41,545 bases of DNA from Thermodesulfovibrionia bacterium (GCA_947259645.1 CAMYND010000018.1:1-41545), one strand, 5' to 3'. Shown: positions 27,940-37,780, counted from the stretch's first letter. Numbers and translations: made by a program. Notes: generated from the sequence alone by a model not told the origin.

Positions 27940-28059
27940 TCTCATCACTCAACAGTTATACAATTCCCCCCGCCTCAATGCCTTTACCCCTTTGTGACTC
28001 TGTGCCTTTGCCCCTTTGCCCCTTTCCTCTTTCCCTCCTTACCTCTTTTCCCCCTTACC
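27940..28059. repeat. pyrimidine-rich degenerate short repeats between rsmD and coaD
   Basis: On the plus strand the spacer holds repeated CCTTTGCCCC/CCCTTTGC-type units (for example TGCCTTTGCCCCTTTGCCCC) grading into TTCCCTCCTTACC. It looks like slipped or tandem short-unit repeat DNA. No gene is seen in it. Confidence 0.6.
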
Positions 28060-28566
28060 CTATCGGTAAAAACTAAGTATCGAGTCCCCATACGGGTAAT
28101 CTTTTATTTTATGTAACCGGTCAAATTTTTCGGGTAGAGCTCTTTTTGAAAAATGCTCGGCTATTACAGTCCCGTTCTGATCCAGTATATTTGATCTGCC
28201 TATTGCTTTCAGTGCATAGTTGATCTCTTCAGTATGGTAGGGAGGATCGAGAAATATTATATCAATGGTAACCCCCTCAAGCTCAGCCCACTCAATAAAG
28301 GTCAGGACTTTCTTATTGATAACCTCAGTCCTGCCCGGCAGATGAAGTTTATTGATGACATTGCTTATGTTTGCGCACTGCCGACGGCTCTCTTCAACAA
28401 AAATAACCTCTGCAGCCCCTTCCTTCAGGGCGTCAAGGCCCACTGCTCCGGTGCCCGCGTAGAGGTCCAGAAAACGAGTGCCTTCAATATTTCCTCGCAG
28501 TATATCAAAGATCGCTTCTCTGACCCTGTTGCTCGTAGGCCTGAGGTTATTCTGTTTTCTCTTCAT
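28060..28566 (-). CDS. rsmD: 16S rRNA (guanine966-N2)-methyltransferase RsmD
   Basis: 168 aa. The N-terminal RPTSNRVREAIFDIL is the family signature, motif I is FLDLYAGTGAVGLDAL, and catalytic motif IV is IIFLDPPYH. It methylates G966 of 16S rRNA. It is slightly shorter than E. coli RsmD. It is the first gene of the rsmD-coaD pair. Confidence 0.94.
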   Translation of the reverse strand: MKRKQNNLRPTSNRVREAIFDILRGNIEGTRFLDLYAGTGAVGLDALKEGAAEVIFVEESRRQCANISNVINKLHLPGRTEVINKKVLTFIEWAELEGVTIDIIFLDPPYHTEEINYALKAIGRSNILDQNGTVIAEHFSKRALPEKFDRLHKIKDYPYGDSILSFYR

Positions 28567-28763
28567 AAATAGAGAAGTTATCGCTCCTGGTATTTTTATT
28601 CATGCTGACTGTTATCAAAACAGGGTGTGCAAAATACGTGAAAACAGCCTAGTTTATATTATAGTACGAGTGCCACTCTGATAGCATCAGCAGGCATCTT
28701 TTCCGAGACAGAAAAAAGAGGAACTCAAAGAGAGAACTGGTATACTGAATAAACAGATGACTG

Positions 28764-29753
28764 ATGATGAAAAAACCTTCGAGAATTTTCAGGGTGACAG
28801 CGCTATCACTTGTTGTGCTGTTATTCCTCTCTGCCGCTCCTGACCATAATTATGGGGCGCAAAGTGCACGGGACATGAAAAGAGATATTCAGAACCACCT
28901 GAAAAGCACTGTTGGTTTTCTTGCCGGAAAGACAGGCTCGAGGGGATATATGCAGCTTGATAATCTTCAGAGTGCCGCTGACTTCATTAAAGCCGAATTA
29001 GCAGGATATGGCTACGATGTTTCTGTTCAGAGATATACAGCTAAGGGGAATTCATATGAGAATATCTCTGTTATAAAAAGGGGCGAAAAGACCCCGGAGA
29101 AAATAATCGTGGTGGGTGCCCATTATGATACTGTCCTGGGAACGCCCGGAGCTGATGACAATGCAAGCGGTGTTGCAGGGCTTCTCGAGCTTGCGCGGCT
29201 GTTTTCTGATACATCCCCTGCTAAAACGCTAAACCTGGTCGCATTCACTCTTGAAGAGCCCCCCTTTTTCAGAAGCGGTTTAATGGGAAGCCATATGTAT
29301 GCAGAGCAGCTAAAGAATGAGAACAGCGACGTTGAAGGCATGATATGTCTTGAAATGATCGGGTATTTTTCAGACGAGCCTGACAGCCAGACCTTTCCCC
29401 TGCCTTTTTTCAGCTTGATCTATCCAGACAGGGGAAATTTTATTACCCTTGTCAGCAATATTCAGTCAAAGGGTTTTTTAAACCGGATTAAGGGGGGTTT
29501 TAAAAAAGGAACGGATCTGCCTGTGGAGTCTCTTTCCTCTTTTTCGATTATCCCGGGAGTAGACTTCTCTGACCACCGGTCGTTCTGGAAATTCGGTTTT
29601 GATGCCATCATGGTGACTGACACGGCCTTCTACAGAAACCCCCACTATCACGGTCCCGGGGATATACCGTCAACGCTCGACTATGAACGGATGGCAGACG
29701 TTGTCATCGGACTGAACGCTGCCCTGAAAGAACTCCTGACTACTGCCTACTAA
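28764..29753 (+). CDS. exported M28-family metallopeptidase
   Basis: 329 aa. A signal peptide (about 1-32) is followed by a PA-less M28 catalytic domain. Zinc ligands by family pattern: His120 (VGAHYDT), bridging Asp131 (GADDNASG), Glu165 next to catalytic Glu164 (FTLEEP), Glu197 (ICLEMIG) and His296 (NPHYHGPGD). The family consists of aminopeptidases and carboxypeptidases of the periplasm or exterior; this substrate is unknown. It is divergent from rsmD and converges with the nitroreductase at 29811. Confidence 0.9.
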   Translation: MMKKPSRIFRVTALSLVVLLFLSAAPDHNYGAQSARDMKRDIQNHLKSTVGFLAGKTGSRGYMQLDNLQSAADFIKAELAGYGYDVSVQRYTAKGNSYENISVIKRGEKTPEKIIVVGAHYDTVLGTPGADDNASGVAGLLELARLFSDTSPAKTLNLVAFTLEEPPFFRSGLMGSHMYAEQLKNENSDVEGMICLEMIGYFSDEPDSQTFPLPFFSLIYPDRGNFITLVSNIQSKGFLNRIKGGFKKGTDLPVESLSSFSIIPGVDFSDHRSFWKFGFDAIMVTDTAFYRNPHYHGPGDIPSTLDYERMADVVIGLNAALKELLTTAY

Positions 29754-29810
29754 CTACCACCTACTGTCTCTTACCCCTTGCCCCCTGACTTCTCGACTTC
29801 CGCCTCTCAT

Positions 29811-30380
29811 CTATATCCACTTTACCTCAGGAGGTCTTTTCTCCGGCGGCTCTGTTGCTCCTTCCGGGTAGCCGATAATTATCGGACCGAAAATATCTTC
29901 ATCATCACCCAGTTCAAGGGCCTGTCTGATTTCATCATTATCTGTGACCATTGCGCCAAAGGCCACCCAGCAGCTTCCCAGACCGAGTGAATGTGCGGCA
30001 AGCATCATATTCTGACATGCAAGCGGACAGGAGAGCGCCGCGTACTTGCCTTTACCGACTACAAAGATGACGGCCGGGGCTGAATAATAAACAGGGTCAT
30101 CGAGGTCTTTGTAGCGCTTCATGATAAGCTCATACCGCTCAGGATCAGATTCTTTCAGCGGTTCGAGCAGTTTTTTCGCATTTGGGATGGCTGTGTCAAC
30201 TAACTTTTTCCGGAGTGTGTCGTCTTCAACAATGACAAAACGCCATGGCTGACTGTTCATCCCGGAGGGTGCATTATTTGCAGCATCAATAATAATGTTC
30301 AGGAGATCCTTTGGTACGCTTTTTGATTTATATGCCCTTACTGACCGTCTCTCCTTTAATGCCTTCAATATCTCGCTCAT
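29811..30380 (-). CDS. nitroreductase-family protein
   Basis: 189 aa from ATG 30380, chosen because GGGAGG lies 5 nt upstream; a longer frame to 30509 has no family sequence. ERRSVRAYKSKSVP and NAPSGMNSQPWRFV are the FMN-binding signatures; the C-terminus has IIIGYPEGATEPPEKR. It is probably a FMN-dependent NAD(P)H oxidoreductase of unknown substrate. It is located just downstream of the FlhB-like gene on the same strand, with a gap of about 100 bp. Confidence 0.88.
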   Translation of the reverse strand: MSEILKALKERRSVRAYKSKSVPKDLLNIIIDAANNAPSGMNSQPWRFVIVEDDTLRKKLVDTAIPNAKKLLEPLKESDPERYELIMKRYKDLDDPVYYSAPAVIFVVGKGKYAALSCPLACQNMMLAAHSLGLGSCWVAFGAMVTDNDEIRQALELGDDEDIFGPIIIGYPEGATEPPEKRPPEVKWI

Positions 30381-30480
30381 CAGAGCCTCCCTTGTTTGTG
30401 TGATTGTCAGAACAGCTATCACCAGTTTAACCGGTAAGGGTCTGATCGTCAATAACAGTTCGAATGCCCGCAGAGTTATT

Positions 30481-30768
30481 TTAATCGGATGGATTCTGCT
30501 GATTGTCAACCCGGGTGTTCAGCGCGTATACAAAGACAAGGATTTCAGCGACAGCCTTATACAGTTCAGGAGGAATTTCCTGGTACAGGTCAATGACTGA
30601 AAGAAACTCAACAAGGTCGGGGTCTTCTTTTACGGCTATCCCGTGGGCCTTTGCCAGCTCGATAATCTTTTCTGCAAGTTTACCGCTGCCCTTGGCCACA
30701 AGTTTCGGGGCTTTATCTATTCCATGTTCGTATTTAAGGGCCGCAGCTTTTTCCAGTTTTTTCTTCAT
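30481..30768 (-). CDS. stand-alone FlhB C-terminal-domain protein (FlhX/EscU family)
   Basis: 95 aa. It matches only the cytoplasmic C-terminal domain of FlhB, beginning just after where the NPTH autocleavage site would be: ALKYEHGIDKAPKLVAKGSG, then IAVKEDPDL and IPPELYKAVAEILVFVYAL. There is no membrane domain and no cleavage motif. Such paralogs can replace or modulate the cleaved C-terminal part of FlhB in substrate switching. It starts 2 nt after the FliK-like stop, so the two are surely cotranscribed. Confidence 0.88.
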   Translation of the reverse strand: MKKKLEKAAALKYEHGIDKAPKLVAKGSGKLAEKIIELAKAHGIAVKEDPDLVEFLSVIDLYQEIPPELYKAVAEILVFVYALNTRVDNQQNPSD

Positions 30769-30770
30769 GG

Positions 30771-32489
30771 TTATATTTTTACGCTGACCCCCGGAAGCTG
30801 AGACTCTCCAAAGACTATAGTATTTTTCTGGTCTATGTTGACAGCCTTCAGAGATAACCCCTGAGACGCAAATCCATTCTGCAGGAGGTGTTTCTGTGAT
30901 TCAATCAGGTGCGCTACATCAGCCCGCTCAGAATGAAAGGTAACATAGAACTCCCGGTTTGATACGGTTACGGATATGGACAGCCTGCCCATTCGTTCCA
31001 GGTCAAGGTTTATCCCACAGGAATAGGATGTTTTTCTCTTGTTTCTGTCTTTTCGAAACAGAAGCTCTCCGTCCCTTAAGTCCTCCCAGAGGGCAGGGAG
31101 GAAGGTATAAAAGATATCGTTTATTTTTGAACTGAACTGGAAGAATTCAATATTTCTGATAAAACCCTCGATTCTCTCGGTCAGTTCTTTCATTTTATAC
31201 CCGCTGCGTTTCAGTGTGTTGACGACATCCCGGTCTTTCAGTAATTTTTGCAGACTGAGTAGAAGCAGTTTAATATCACCTTCTGCACGGAGCGCCGTAA
31301 GGTTCTGCAGCAGAGAGCCCGAGGTGTTTGTTATAGCTATTTTCATCCGCGTCTCCAGAGCCACCCCTGATGATTCAACAAAGGCCTTGAGGACTTTGCC
31401 GTCGAGCTGGGTTATGTCAGGTATGAGTTTTTCCAGGTTCCGGAACTCTGGTATCGCGGTCTTGACACTTTGGGGGAGTGATCGCAGGAGGCTTAAGATA
31501 AATTTAAATTCACTGCTGTTGAGTTTTGCTTCAGAGAGCTGTGCAAACATATTAAGAAGTTTTACTGGCATGACCTGCGGGGAAGCTTCAGGGACCTTTC
31601 GGAATCCGCTGACCAGGCGCATCACTATTTCACTATTTTTGCCTCCATACTCAGGAGGCAGAGGCTTTCCTGGTGTGGGCTGCACGCCTGTTTCTGCCCG
31701 TACCGGTTCTCCTGGTCTGTCCGGGGCTTTGCCTGCTTTTGTATTGCTTTCAAGAACCTCAAGATATATCTGCTGCCCCTTTATAACGGGAGCGGACATT
31801 CGTACCGTTATTGTCATTCCCTGAACTGTTTTGCTGATGCTGTCTGATGATATCAGTCGGAGCTGGGCATCCCCTTTATTGTTTATCTGAATGACCTCAG
31901 CCTTTACTACGGTACCGGCCCTGGATGGAACGTTATTTTCAGGCGCAGCTTTGACAGTCAATACATGGCGGGCGATGGTTGCTATCTGATGCTGACTGTC
32001 AGGTTTCCCCGGGTTTTGAACGAGATTTTCGAGAGTTAATAACTCCGGGAACGCCTTTTTCGTATTGACCGGAAGGGACTTAAGAATCTGTAACATTAAT
32101 TTTAATTCAGGTCGTGTCAGCTTTGATCCGGAAAGGTGTGTCAGCAGGTCAATAAGCTGTGGCGGATTTTTTTTATCATGAGACGTTACAGGATTCGATG
32201 GCGTCCTGATCAGTTTCAGCTCAAGATTCTCTTTCCCTCCAAGAACTTCAAGGTATACTGTCTGCCCTTTTGCCAGCGGTGCTTCTGATCTTACCTTTAT
32301 TACAGCATCCTGCGGTGTGCTTTTGGCAGTGCCCGCTGAAAGGAAACGTAAAAGGGCTTCTCCGGTGTCTGAGATCTCAATTACTGTTGCTTTAAGAACT
32401 GCTCCGGCTGGCGATGAACCGGGCAACCTGCTCTGGCCAATGAGATTTAACAGGGTACGGGCCAGATCAATGGGCAGATTATTAATCAT
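30771..32489 (-). CDS. FliK-like flagellar hook-length control protein with internal duplication
   Basis: 572 aa from ATG 32489, which overlaps the stop of the diheme cytochrome gene by 8 nt; an open frame to 32564 lies inside that gene. The region contains two copies of a unit: a VLKATVIEI...AKGQTVYLEVLGG block plus an LTHLSGSKL...LKSLPVNTKKAFPE block, repeated as VVKAEVIQI...IKGQQIYLEVLE plus FAQLSEAKL...LRSLPQSVKTAIPE. The C-terminal domain (about 460-560) resembles Flg_hook/FliK. FliK sets hook length and triggers the switch through FlhB. The pairing with the FlhB-like gene supports this role. Confidence 0.78.
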   Translation of the reverse strand: MINNLPIDLARTLLNLIGQSRLPGSSPAGAVLKATVIEISDTGEALLRFLSAGTAKSTPQDAVIKVRSEAPLAKGQTVYLEVLGGKENLELKLIRTPSNPVTSHDKKNPPQLIDLLTHLSGSKLTRPELKLMLQILKSLPVNTKKAFPELLTLENLVQNPGKPDSQHQIATIARHVLTVKAAPENNVPSRAGTVVKAEVIQINNKGDAQLRLISSDSISKTVQGMTITVRMSAPVIKGQQIYLEVLESNTKAGKAPDRPGEPVRAETGVQPTPGKPLPPEYGGKNSEIVMRLVSGFRKVPEASPQVMPVKLLNMFAQLSEAKLNSSEFKFILSLLRSLPQSVKTAIPEFRNLEKLIPDITQLDGKVLKAFVESSGVALETRMKIAITNTSGSLLQNLTALRAEGDIKLLLLSLQKLLKDRDVVNTLKRSGYKMKELTERIEGFIRNIEFFQFSSKINDIFYTFLPALWEDLRDGELLFRKDRNKRKTSYSCGINLDLERMGRLSISVTVSNREFYVTFHSERADVAHLIESQKHLLQNGFASQGLSLKAVNIDQKNTIVFGESQLPGVSVKI

Positions 32490-32709
32490 TCTCTTGTTGA
32501 TGACATTTAAAGCATAAGTCCTTCGGGGGGTGGGTTTCTTTTCGGGCATGCTCTTTGCCTTCACCGTGGCACGGGGAACACTGTATCTCTTCAGTAAGGT
32601 TCATATGGCTTTCATCAGAGGGGATCGGGATTACAACCTCCAGGGAAAGAATGTACAGTATAGCCGGAACAACACAGATGAGCGCTAAATAGAGGATATT
32701 TTTTTTCAT
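32482..32709 (-). CDS. small membrane-anchored diheme cytochrome c
   Basis: 75 aa. One N-terminal hydrophobic helix (about 5-28) serves as uncleaved anchor or signal. Two heme motifs follow, CSPCH and CFKCH, with extra histidines (ARKETH). AGGA lies 5 nt before ATG. The stop overlaps the FliK-like start. It is divergent from argG. It is probably an electron carrier on the periplasmic face; its link to flagellar-type neighbours is unexplained. Confidence 0.82.
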   Translation of the reverse strand: MKKNILYLALICVVPAILYILSLEVVIPIPSDESHMNLTEEIQCSPCHGEGKEHARKETHPPKDLCFKCHQQEND

Positions 32710-32922
32710 TATTCCTGGTTTCTTAATCTCATCGAAAACAAAGAGTAATTATTTATTTAATCTCTTTTTATATTTTTACATACAACATCTTCTCTTGTAA
32801 ACTTGGTGTATTATACATGCAGTATTCATTCACCGGTTATGCCTGTGTTGAGAAGAAAGTTTAAAGGTTTTACATTTTTTAATAAGGTGTGATATTTTTA
32901 TTAACTCAATGGAGAGAGAGAA

Positions 32923-34110
32923 ATGAAGATAAAAAAAGTGGTGCTTGCCTATTCCGGCGGCCTTGATACGTCGGTTATAATGACCTGGTTGCGAGAAACC
33001 TACGGGTGCGAAGTCATTGCATTTTGTGCTGATCTTGGCCAGGAAGAGGACCTCAGCGGAATTAAGAAAAAGGCGCTGAAGACAGGAGCATCGAAGGCAT
33101 ATGTGCTGGATATCAGGGAGGAGTTTGTCAAAGACTTTGTGTATCCGATGCTCAGGGCAAACGCTCTGTATGAAGGAACCTATCTCCTGGGAACTTCAAT
33201 AGCCAGGCCCCTGATAGCGAAAAAACAGATAGAGATTGCGAAGAAGGAGAAAGCGGATGCTGTGTCCCATGGTTCGACAGGAAAGGGCAATGACCAGGTG
33301 AGGTTTGAGCTGACCTACTATGCGTTAAACCCCAAGATAAAAGTTATAGCCCCGTGGCGTGAGTGGGAATTCAATTCCCGTGAGTCACTTATCAATTACG
33401 CAAAAAAACATAAAATTCCTGTGCCGGTGACGAAAAAGAAGCCCTACAGCATGGACATGAATCTCTTTCATATCAGCTATGAAGGCGGCATTCTGGAAGA
33501 TCCCTGGGCAGAACCCCCGGAAGATATGTTTAGATTAACGGTGTCTCCTGAAAAAGCACCGGCTAAGGCTCAATATATTGAACTCGGGTATAAGAACGGC
33601 GACCCTGAATCCATAAATGGAAAGAAACGTTCTCCTGCCGGGCTTCTGAAGAAGCTGAATGGCATTGCCGGGAAGCATGGTATCGGGAGGCTTGATATTG
33701 TTGAGAACCGATTTGTAGGCATGAAATCCAGGGGTGTATATGAAACACCGGGTGGAACGATTCTTCAGATTGCCCACAGGGCGGTTGAATCGCTCACCAT
33801 GGACAGGGAACTCATGCACCTGAGGGATTCCCTTATCCCGAAATATGCTCAACTGATCTATAACGGATTCTGGTATTCTCCTGAGCGGCGTGCTCTCCAG
33901 ACGCTTATTGATCAGTCACAAAAAGGTGTTACCGGTACAGTCAGGCTGAAGCTGTATAAAGGTAACTGTATAGTTGTGGGCAGAAAGGCTCCCAGGTCTC
34001 TCTACAAGGCCGACCTTGCGACCTTTGAAGCTGATGACGTCTACAACCAGAAGGATGCGGAAGGTTTTATCAAACTGAATGCGCTCAGACTGAAGTTGCA
34101 GCAACAGTAA
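32923..34110 (+). CDS. argG: argininosuccinate synthase
   Basis: 395 aa, full length. The N-terminal P-loop is [13 protein letters not shown]; other conserved stretches are [16 protein letters not shown] and APWREW. It joins citrulline and aspartate with ATP in arginine synthesis. A GGAGAGAGAG ribosome binding site lies just before ATG. No other arg gene is adjacent. Confidence 0.99.
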   Translation: MKIKKVVLAYSGGLDTSVIMTWLRETYGCEVIAFCADLGQEEDLSGIKKKALKTGASKAYVLDIREEFVKDFVYPMLRANALYEGTYLLGTSIARPLIAKKQIEIAKKEKADAVSHGSTGKGNDQVRFELTYYALNPKIKVIAPWREWEFNSRESLINYAKKHKIPVPVTKKKPYSMDMNLFHISYEGGILEDPWAEPPEDMFRLTVSPEKAPAKAQYIELGYKNGDPESINGKKRSPAGLLKKLNGIAGKHGIGRLDIVENRFVGMKSRGVYETPGGTILQIAHRAVESLTMDRELMHLRDSLIPKYAQLIYNGFWYSPERRALQTLIDQSQKGVTGTVRLKLYKGNCIVVGRKAPRSLYKADLATFEADDVYNQKDAEGFIKLNALRLKLQQQ

Positions 34111-34158
34111 AGAAGAAGCTGTTTCTGATTGAAGAAATATGTTTAGGGGATAATAGTT

Positions 34159-35259
34159 ATGTCTGATCTTGATTATTTGCTTGCCCTCAACTCCCTTTCA
34201 GATGTTGGGCCTGTACTGGCGAGGAGGCTGCTGTCCGCCTTTGGAAACGCAGAAAGAATATTTCAGGCCGGGATACAGGAACTCAAAGGGGTGGAGGGAA
34301 TTGGTGAAAGCAGGGCGAGAAGCATAGCCCGATTTAATCAGTGGGACCGGGTGGAGCGGGAAATCGAGAGGGCTGAGGAATGTGGTGTCAGGCTGATCAC
34401 GATTAAAGACAGGGGATATCCGGAATCATTGAGGCGTGCCCATGGAGCACCGGTTGTGCTGTATCTGAAGGGCAGACTCGCTGATACTGATAAATATGCT
34501 GTTGCAATAGTGGGATCGAGAAAGGCGTCTGCTTACGGGATCCATGTGGCTGAGAAGATAAGTAACAGGCTCGCTGCATTCGGGGTAACTGTCGTAAGTG
34601 GAATGGCCAGGGGTATAGATACTGCTGCCCACGAAGGGGCCCTGAGGGCAGGCGGCAGAACAATAGCGATCCTCGGTTCAGGGGTGGATGTTCCCTATCC
34701 GTCTTCGAACAGGGGCCTCATGAAGAGGATAATATTACAAGGGGCTGTGCTCAGTGAGTTTCCTCTCGGAATGGAGCCGAAGAGAGAGAATTTTCCGGCC
34801 AGAAACAGGATTATCAGCGCACTTTCCCTCGGTATTATTGTGATTGAGGCAGCCCTTGACAGTGGTTCTCTGATTACAGTAGGATATGCGCTTGAACAGG
34901 GGAAAGAGGTGTTTGCTGTCCCCGGAAACATTACATCAGCTAATTCCAGCGGGACGAACAGCCTGATAAAAAAGGGTGCCCAGCTTGTTGAAAGTGCCGA
35001 AGAAGTGATAGATGAGCTCAGTCCGCAGCTCAGGGGAATTCTCAGTGAAGAACAGAGGAAACCCGCAGAAGTCCCGGAGCTAAGTAATGATGAAAGAATG
35101 CTTTTTGGCCATCTTACAACTGAACCAAAGCATATAGATGCCATTATCAGAGAAACAGACATTGCAACCGGTAAGGCAATGTCTATATTATTAAACCTGG
35201 AACTCAAAGGAGTTGTCATTCAGAGTGAGGGAAAGCATTATTGCCTCAACGAGAGATAA
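34159..35259 (+). CDS. dprA: DNA-processing protein DprA (Smf)
   Basis: 366 aa. A helix-hairpin-helix-like N-terminus (about 10-60, VLARRLLSAFGNAERIF and GVEGIGESRA) leads to the Rossmann-like domain with IVGSRKASAYG, VSGMARGIDTAAHEGAL and TIAILGSGVDVPYPSSN. A C-terminal winged-helix domain (about 300-366) follows. It loads RecA on incoming single-stranded DNA during transformation. It precedes topA, a common arrangement. AGGGG lies 10 nt before ATG. Confidence 0.97.
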   Translation: MSDLDYLLALNSLSDVGPVLARRLLSAFGNAERIFQAGIQELKGVEGIGESRARSIARFNQWDRVEREIERAEECGVRLITIKDRGYPESLRRAHGAPVVLYLKGRLADTDKYAVAIVGSRKASAYGIHVAEKISNRLAAFGVTVVSGMARGIDTAAHEGALRAGGRTIAILGSGVDVPYPSSNRGLMKRIILQGAVLSEFPLGMEPKRENFPARNRIISALSLGIIVIEAALDSGSLITVGYALEQGKEVFAVPGNITSANSSGTNSLIKKGAQLVESAEEVIDELSPQLRGILSEEQRKPAEVPELSNDERMLFGHLTTEPKHIDAIIRETDIATGKAMSILLNLELKGVVIQSEGKHYCLNER

Positions 35260-35404
35260 AGGTTCTCCTGCAATGACCGATAACTAATTTACTGTGCCTG
35301 CCCCGCAGTGTGTCTCTGAGGCGCGCAGCAGTGGTATCATGAATAGACGAGAAGATTGAAGAGAACTGTTTTACTGTTTTTATAATAATGAGGAGCACCA
35401 GAGA

Positions 35405-37780
35405 ATGAAGTCTTTATTAATTGTCGAGTCACCGACCAAGGTCAAGACGCTCAGTAAATTTCTTGGAAAAGATTTTACCATAAAAGCCTCTGTCGGCCAT
35501 GTGAAGGACCTTCCCAAAAAGGAGCTTGGCGTTGATGTCAAAGATAACCTTACCCCTACCTATGTTGTGATTGAAGGCAAAGAAAAAATCCTGCGCGATC
35601 TCAAGAAAGCAGCTAAAAAAGTGGACAGAATATATTTGGCTCCTGACCCTGACAGAGAAGGGGAGGCTATCGCATGGCATATTGCCGAGGAGCTGAACGG
35701 TGACCCCGATAAAGTTTTCAGAGTTGAGTTTAATGAGATCACCGAGAAGGCGGTTACAGAGGCAATTCAGCATCCGAGAAAACTGAACATGCATCTCTTT
35801 GACGCACAACAGGCCCGTCGGATTCTGGACAGACTGGTTGGATACAAGTTGTCACCGCTGCTGTGGCGGAAGGTACGGAGGGGCCTCAGCGCCGGACGGG
35901 TTCAGTCTGTTGCGGTAAGGCTCGTTGTAGACAGGGAAAGGGAGATCGAAGCATTCAAGACCGATGAGTACTGGAGCATTACAGCTAATTTCGAGGGAAA
36001 ACAGCCGCCTCCCTTTGATGCAAAACTGTTCCGTATAGAAGACAAAAAGGCAGAGATCAAAAATGAAGAACAGGCCCGGAGCATTCTGAAAGACCTTGAA
36101 GATAAAACCTTTACCATTGAAAAGATTGAAAAGAAAAAAAGAAAGCGCTCTCCGGCCGCGCCGTTTATCACGAGTACCCTGCAGCAGGATGCCGCGAGAA
36201 AGCTCAGGTTTACAGCAAAGAAAACTATGGTTATAGCCCAGCAGCTCTACGAAGGTGTTGAAATTGGCTCTGAAGGGTCTGTTGGTCTCATAACGTATAT
36301 GAGGACTGATTCAGTAAAAGTAGCTGATGAGGCGCAGCAGGAAGCGCGGGCTTTGATCAGGGGGGAGTTTGGCAAGGACTACATGCCTTCAAAGCCGCCA
36401 GTGTACAAGAACAAGAAATCGGCCCAGGAGGCCCATGAGGCGATACGGCCGACATCGGTAATCAGGGTACCCGAAAGCATAAAAAGTTACCTGTCCCGTG
36501 ATCAGCACAGACTTTACAATATAATATGGAACCGTTTTGTCGCGAGCCAGATGAGCCCCGCACTGATGGACCAGACATCTGTTGATATAACTGCCTCTGC
36601 CTATACATTCAGGGCAACCGGTACGGTGATCAAATTCCCCGGATTTATGAAATTGTATATTGAAAGCAATGATGAGGGGAGTTCTGATGAAGAAGGCCTC
36701 CTTCCGGCCATGGCTGAAGGAGATATCTTAAAGGCCCTGAACATTCTTCCGAAGCAGCATTTTACACAGCCGCCTCCGCGCTTTTCAGAGGCTTCCCTTG
36801 TACGGGAACTGGAAGCAAAGGGAATCGGAAGGCCAAGCACATATGCCACGATTCTCTCAACTATCCAGGACAGAAAATATACGGAGAAGCTTGAAGGGCG
36901 GTTTAGGCCGAGTGAACTGGGAATGCTGGTTAGTGATTTGCTGGTCGAACGGTTTGCCGATGTAATGGACTACAACTTTACGGCAAACATGGAAAATAAT
37001 CTCGACAAAATCGAAGAGGGCGGACTGAAGTGGGTTGATATTGTGATGGATTTTTACACGCCCTTTGAAAAAGATATAGAAGAGGCCGCGAAAGACACCC
37101 CCACTGACGAAATCTGTGAAGAATGCGGGAAACCTATGGTGATAAAATGGGGTCGGAGGGGCAAATTTATAGCATGCACAGGATATCCCAAATGCAAAAG
37201 CACAAAACCGCTTGAAGGCGAGAATAATCAGGACATTCCAACTGAAGAGGTATGCGAAAAGTGCAATAAACCGATGGTGATAAAGCGGGGGATGCATGGT
37301 AAGTTTATCGCCTGTACAGGATACCCGGACTGCAAAAATACGAGGCCTCTTGAAAGCGAGGGCAATGGAAGCGCAAGCCAGCCAGAGGTTCAGGTCACCG
37401 ACGAGAAATGCAAAAAATGCGGGGCCCCTATGGTTTTAAAGGCCGGGAAGTTCGGGAGATTTCTTGCCTGCAGTAAATATCCTGAATGTAAAACAACAAA
37501 GGCGATCAGTATCGGCATCAACTGCCCTGATGACGGCGGTGATCTCGTTGAACGCAGAACAAAAAAGGGTAAACTTTTTTTCAGCTGCGATAATTATCCG
37601 AAATGTAAGTTTGCCACCTGGTATAAGCCGGTCAATAAAAAGTGTCCGGACTGCGGAGCTGAATTCCTGGTTGAAAAAAAGACCAAAAAAGAAGAAGTAA
37701 TTATGTGCCTGAAAAAAGAATGTAAATATAAAGAAGAAATTCAGGAAGGGGACACTGAAAAAACCGCTGTGCAAGCCTGA
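35405..37780 (+). CDS. topA: DNA topoisomerase I with extended zinc-ribbon tail
   Basis: 791 aa. The TOPRIM domain starts LLIVESPTKVKTL and holds the DxDxxGE acidic motif (APDPDREGEAIAWHI). The catalytic tyrosine is in VGLITYMRTDSV. The tail from about 570 carries a series of zinc-ribbon modules: CEECGKP...CTGYPKC, CEKCNKP...CTGYPDC, CKKCGAP...CSKYPEC, a degenerate fourth (CPDDGG...CDNYPKC) and a fifth (CPDCGAEF...CLKKECKY). It relaxes negative supercoils. The tail binds single-stranded DNA. Confidence 0.98.
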   Translation: MKSLLIVESPTKVKTLSKFLGKDFTIKASVGHVKDLPKKELGVDVKDNLTPTYVVIEGKEKILRDLKKAAKKVDRIYLAPDPDREGEAIAWHIAEELNGDPDKVFRVEFNEITEKAVTEAIQHPRKLNMHLFDAQQARRILDRLVGYKLSPLLWRKVRRGLSAGRVQSVAVRLVVDREREIEAFKTDEYWSITANFEGKQPPPFDAKLFRIEDKKAEIKNEEQARSILKDLEDKTFTIEKIEKKKRKRSPAAPFITSTLQQDAARKLRFTAKKTMVIAQQLYEGVEIGSEGSVGLITYMRTDSVKVADEAQQEARALIRGEFGKDYMPSKPPVYKNKKSAQEAHEAIRPTSVIRVPESIKSYLSRDQHRLYNIIWNRFVASQMSPALMDQTSVDITASAYTFRATGTVIKFPGFMKLYIESNDEGSSDEEGLLPAMAEGDILKALNILPKQHFTQPPPRFSEASLVRELEAKGIGRPSTYATILSTIQDRKYTEKLEGRFRPSELGMLVSDLLVERFADVMDYNFTANMENNLDKIEEGGLKWVDIVMDFYTPFEKDIEEAAKDTPTDEICEECGKPMVIKWGRRGKFIACTGYPKCKSTKPLEGENNQDIPTEEVCEKCNKPMVIKRGMHGKFIACTGYPDCKNTRPLESEGNGSASQPEVQVTDEKCKKCGAPMVLKAGKFGRFLACSKYPECKTTKAISIGINCPDDGGDLVERRTKKGKLFFSCDNYPKCKFATWYKPVNKKCPDCGAEFLVEKKTKKEEVIMCLKKECKYKEEIQEGDTEKTAVQA

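Noticed and set aside
32490-32564. N-terminal extension of the FliK-like protein
   Set aside because: The 25 extra residues lie inside the diheme cytochrome gene, whose heme motifs show the true frame.
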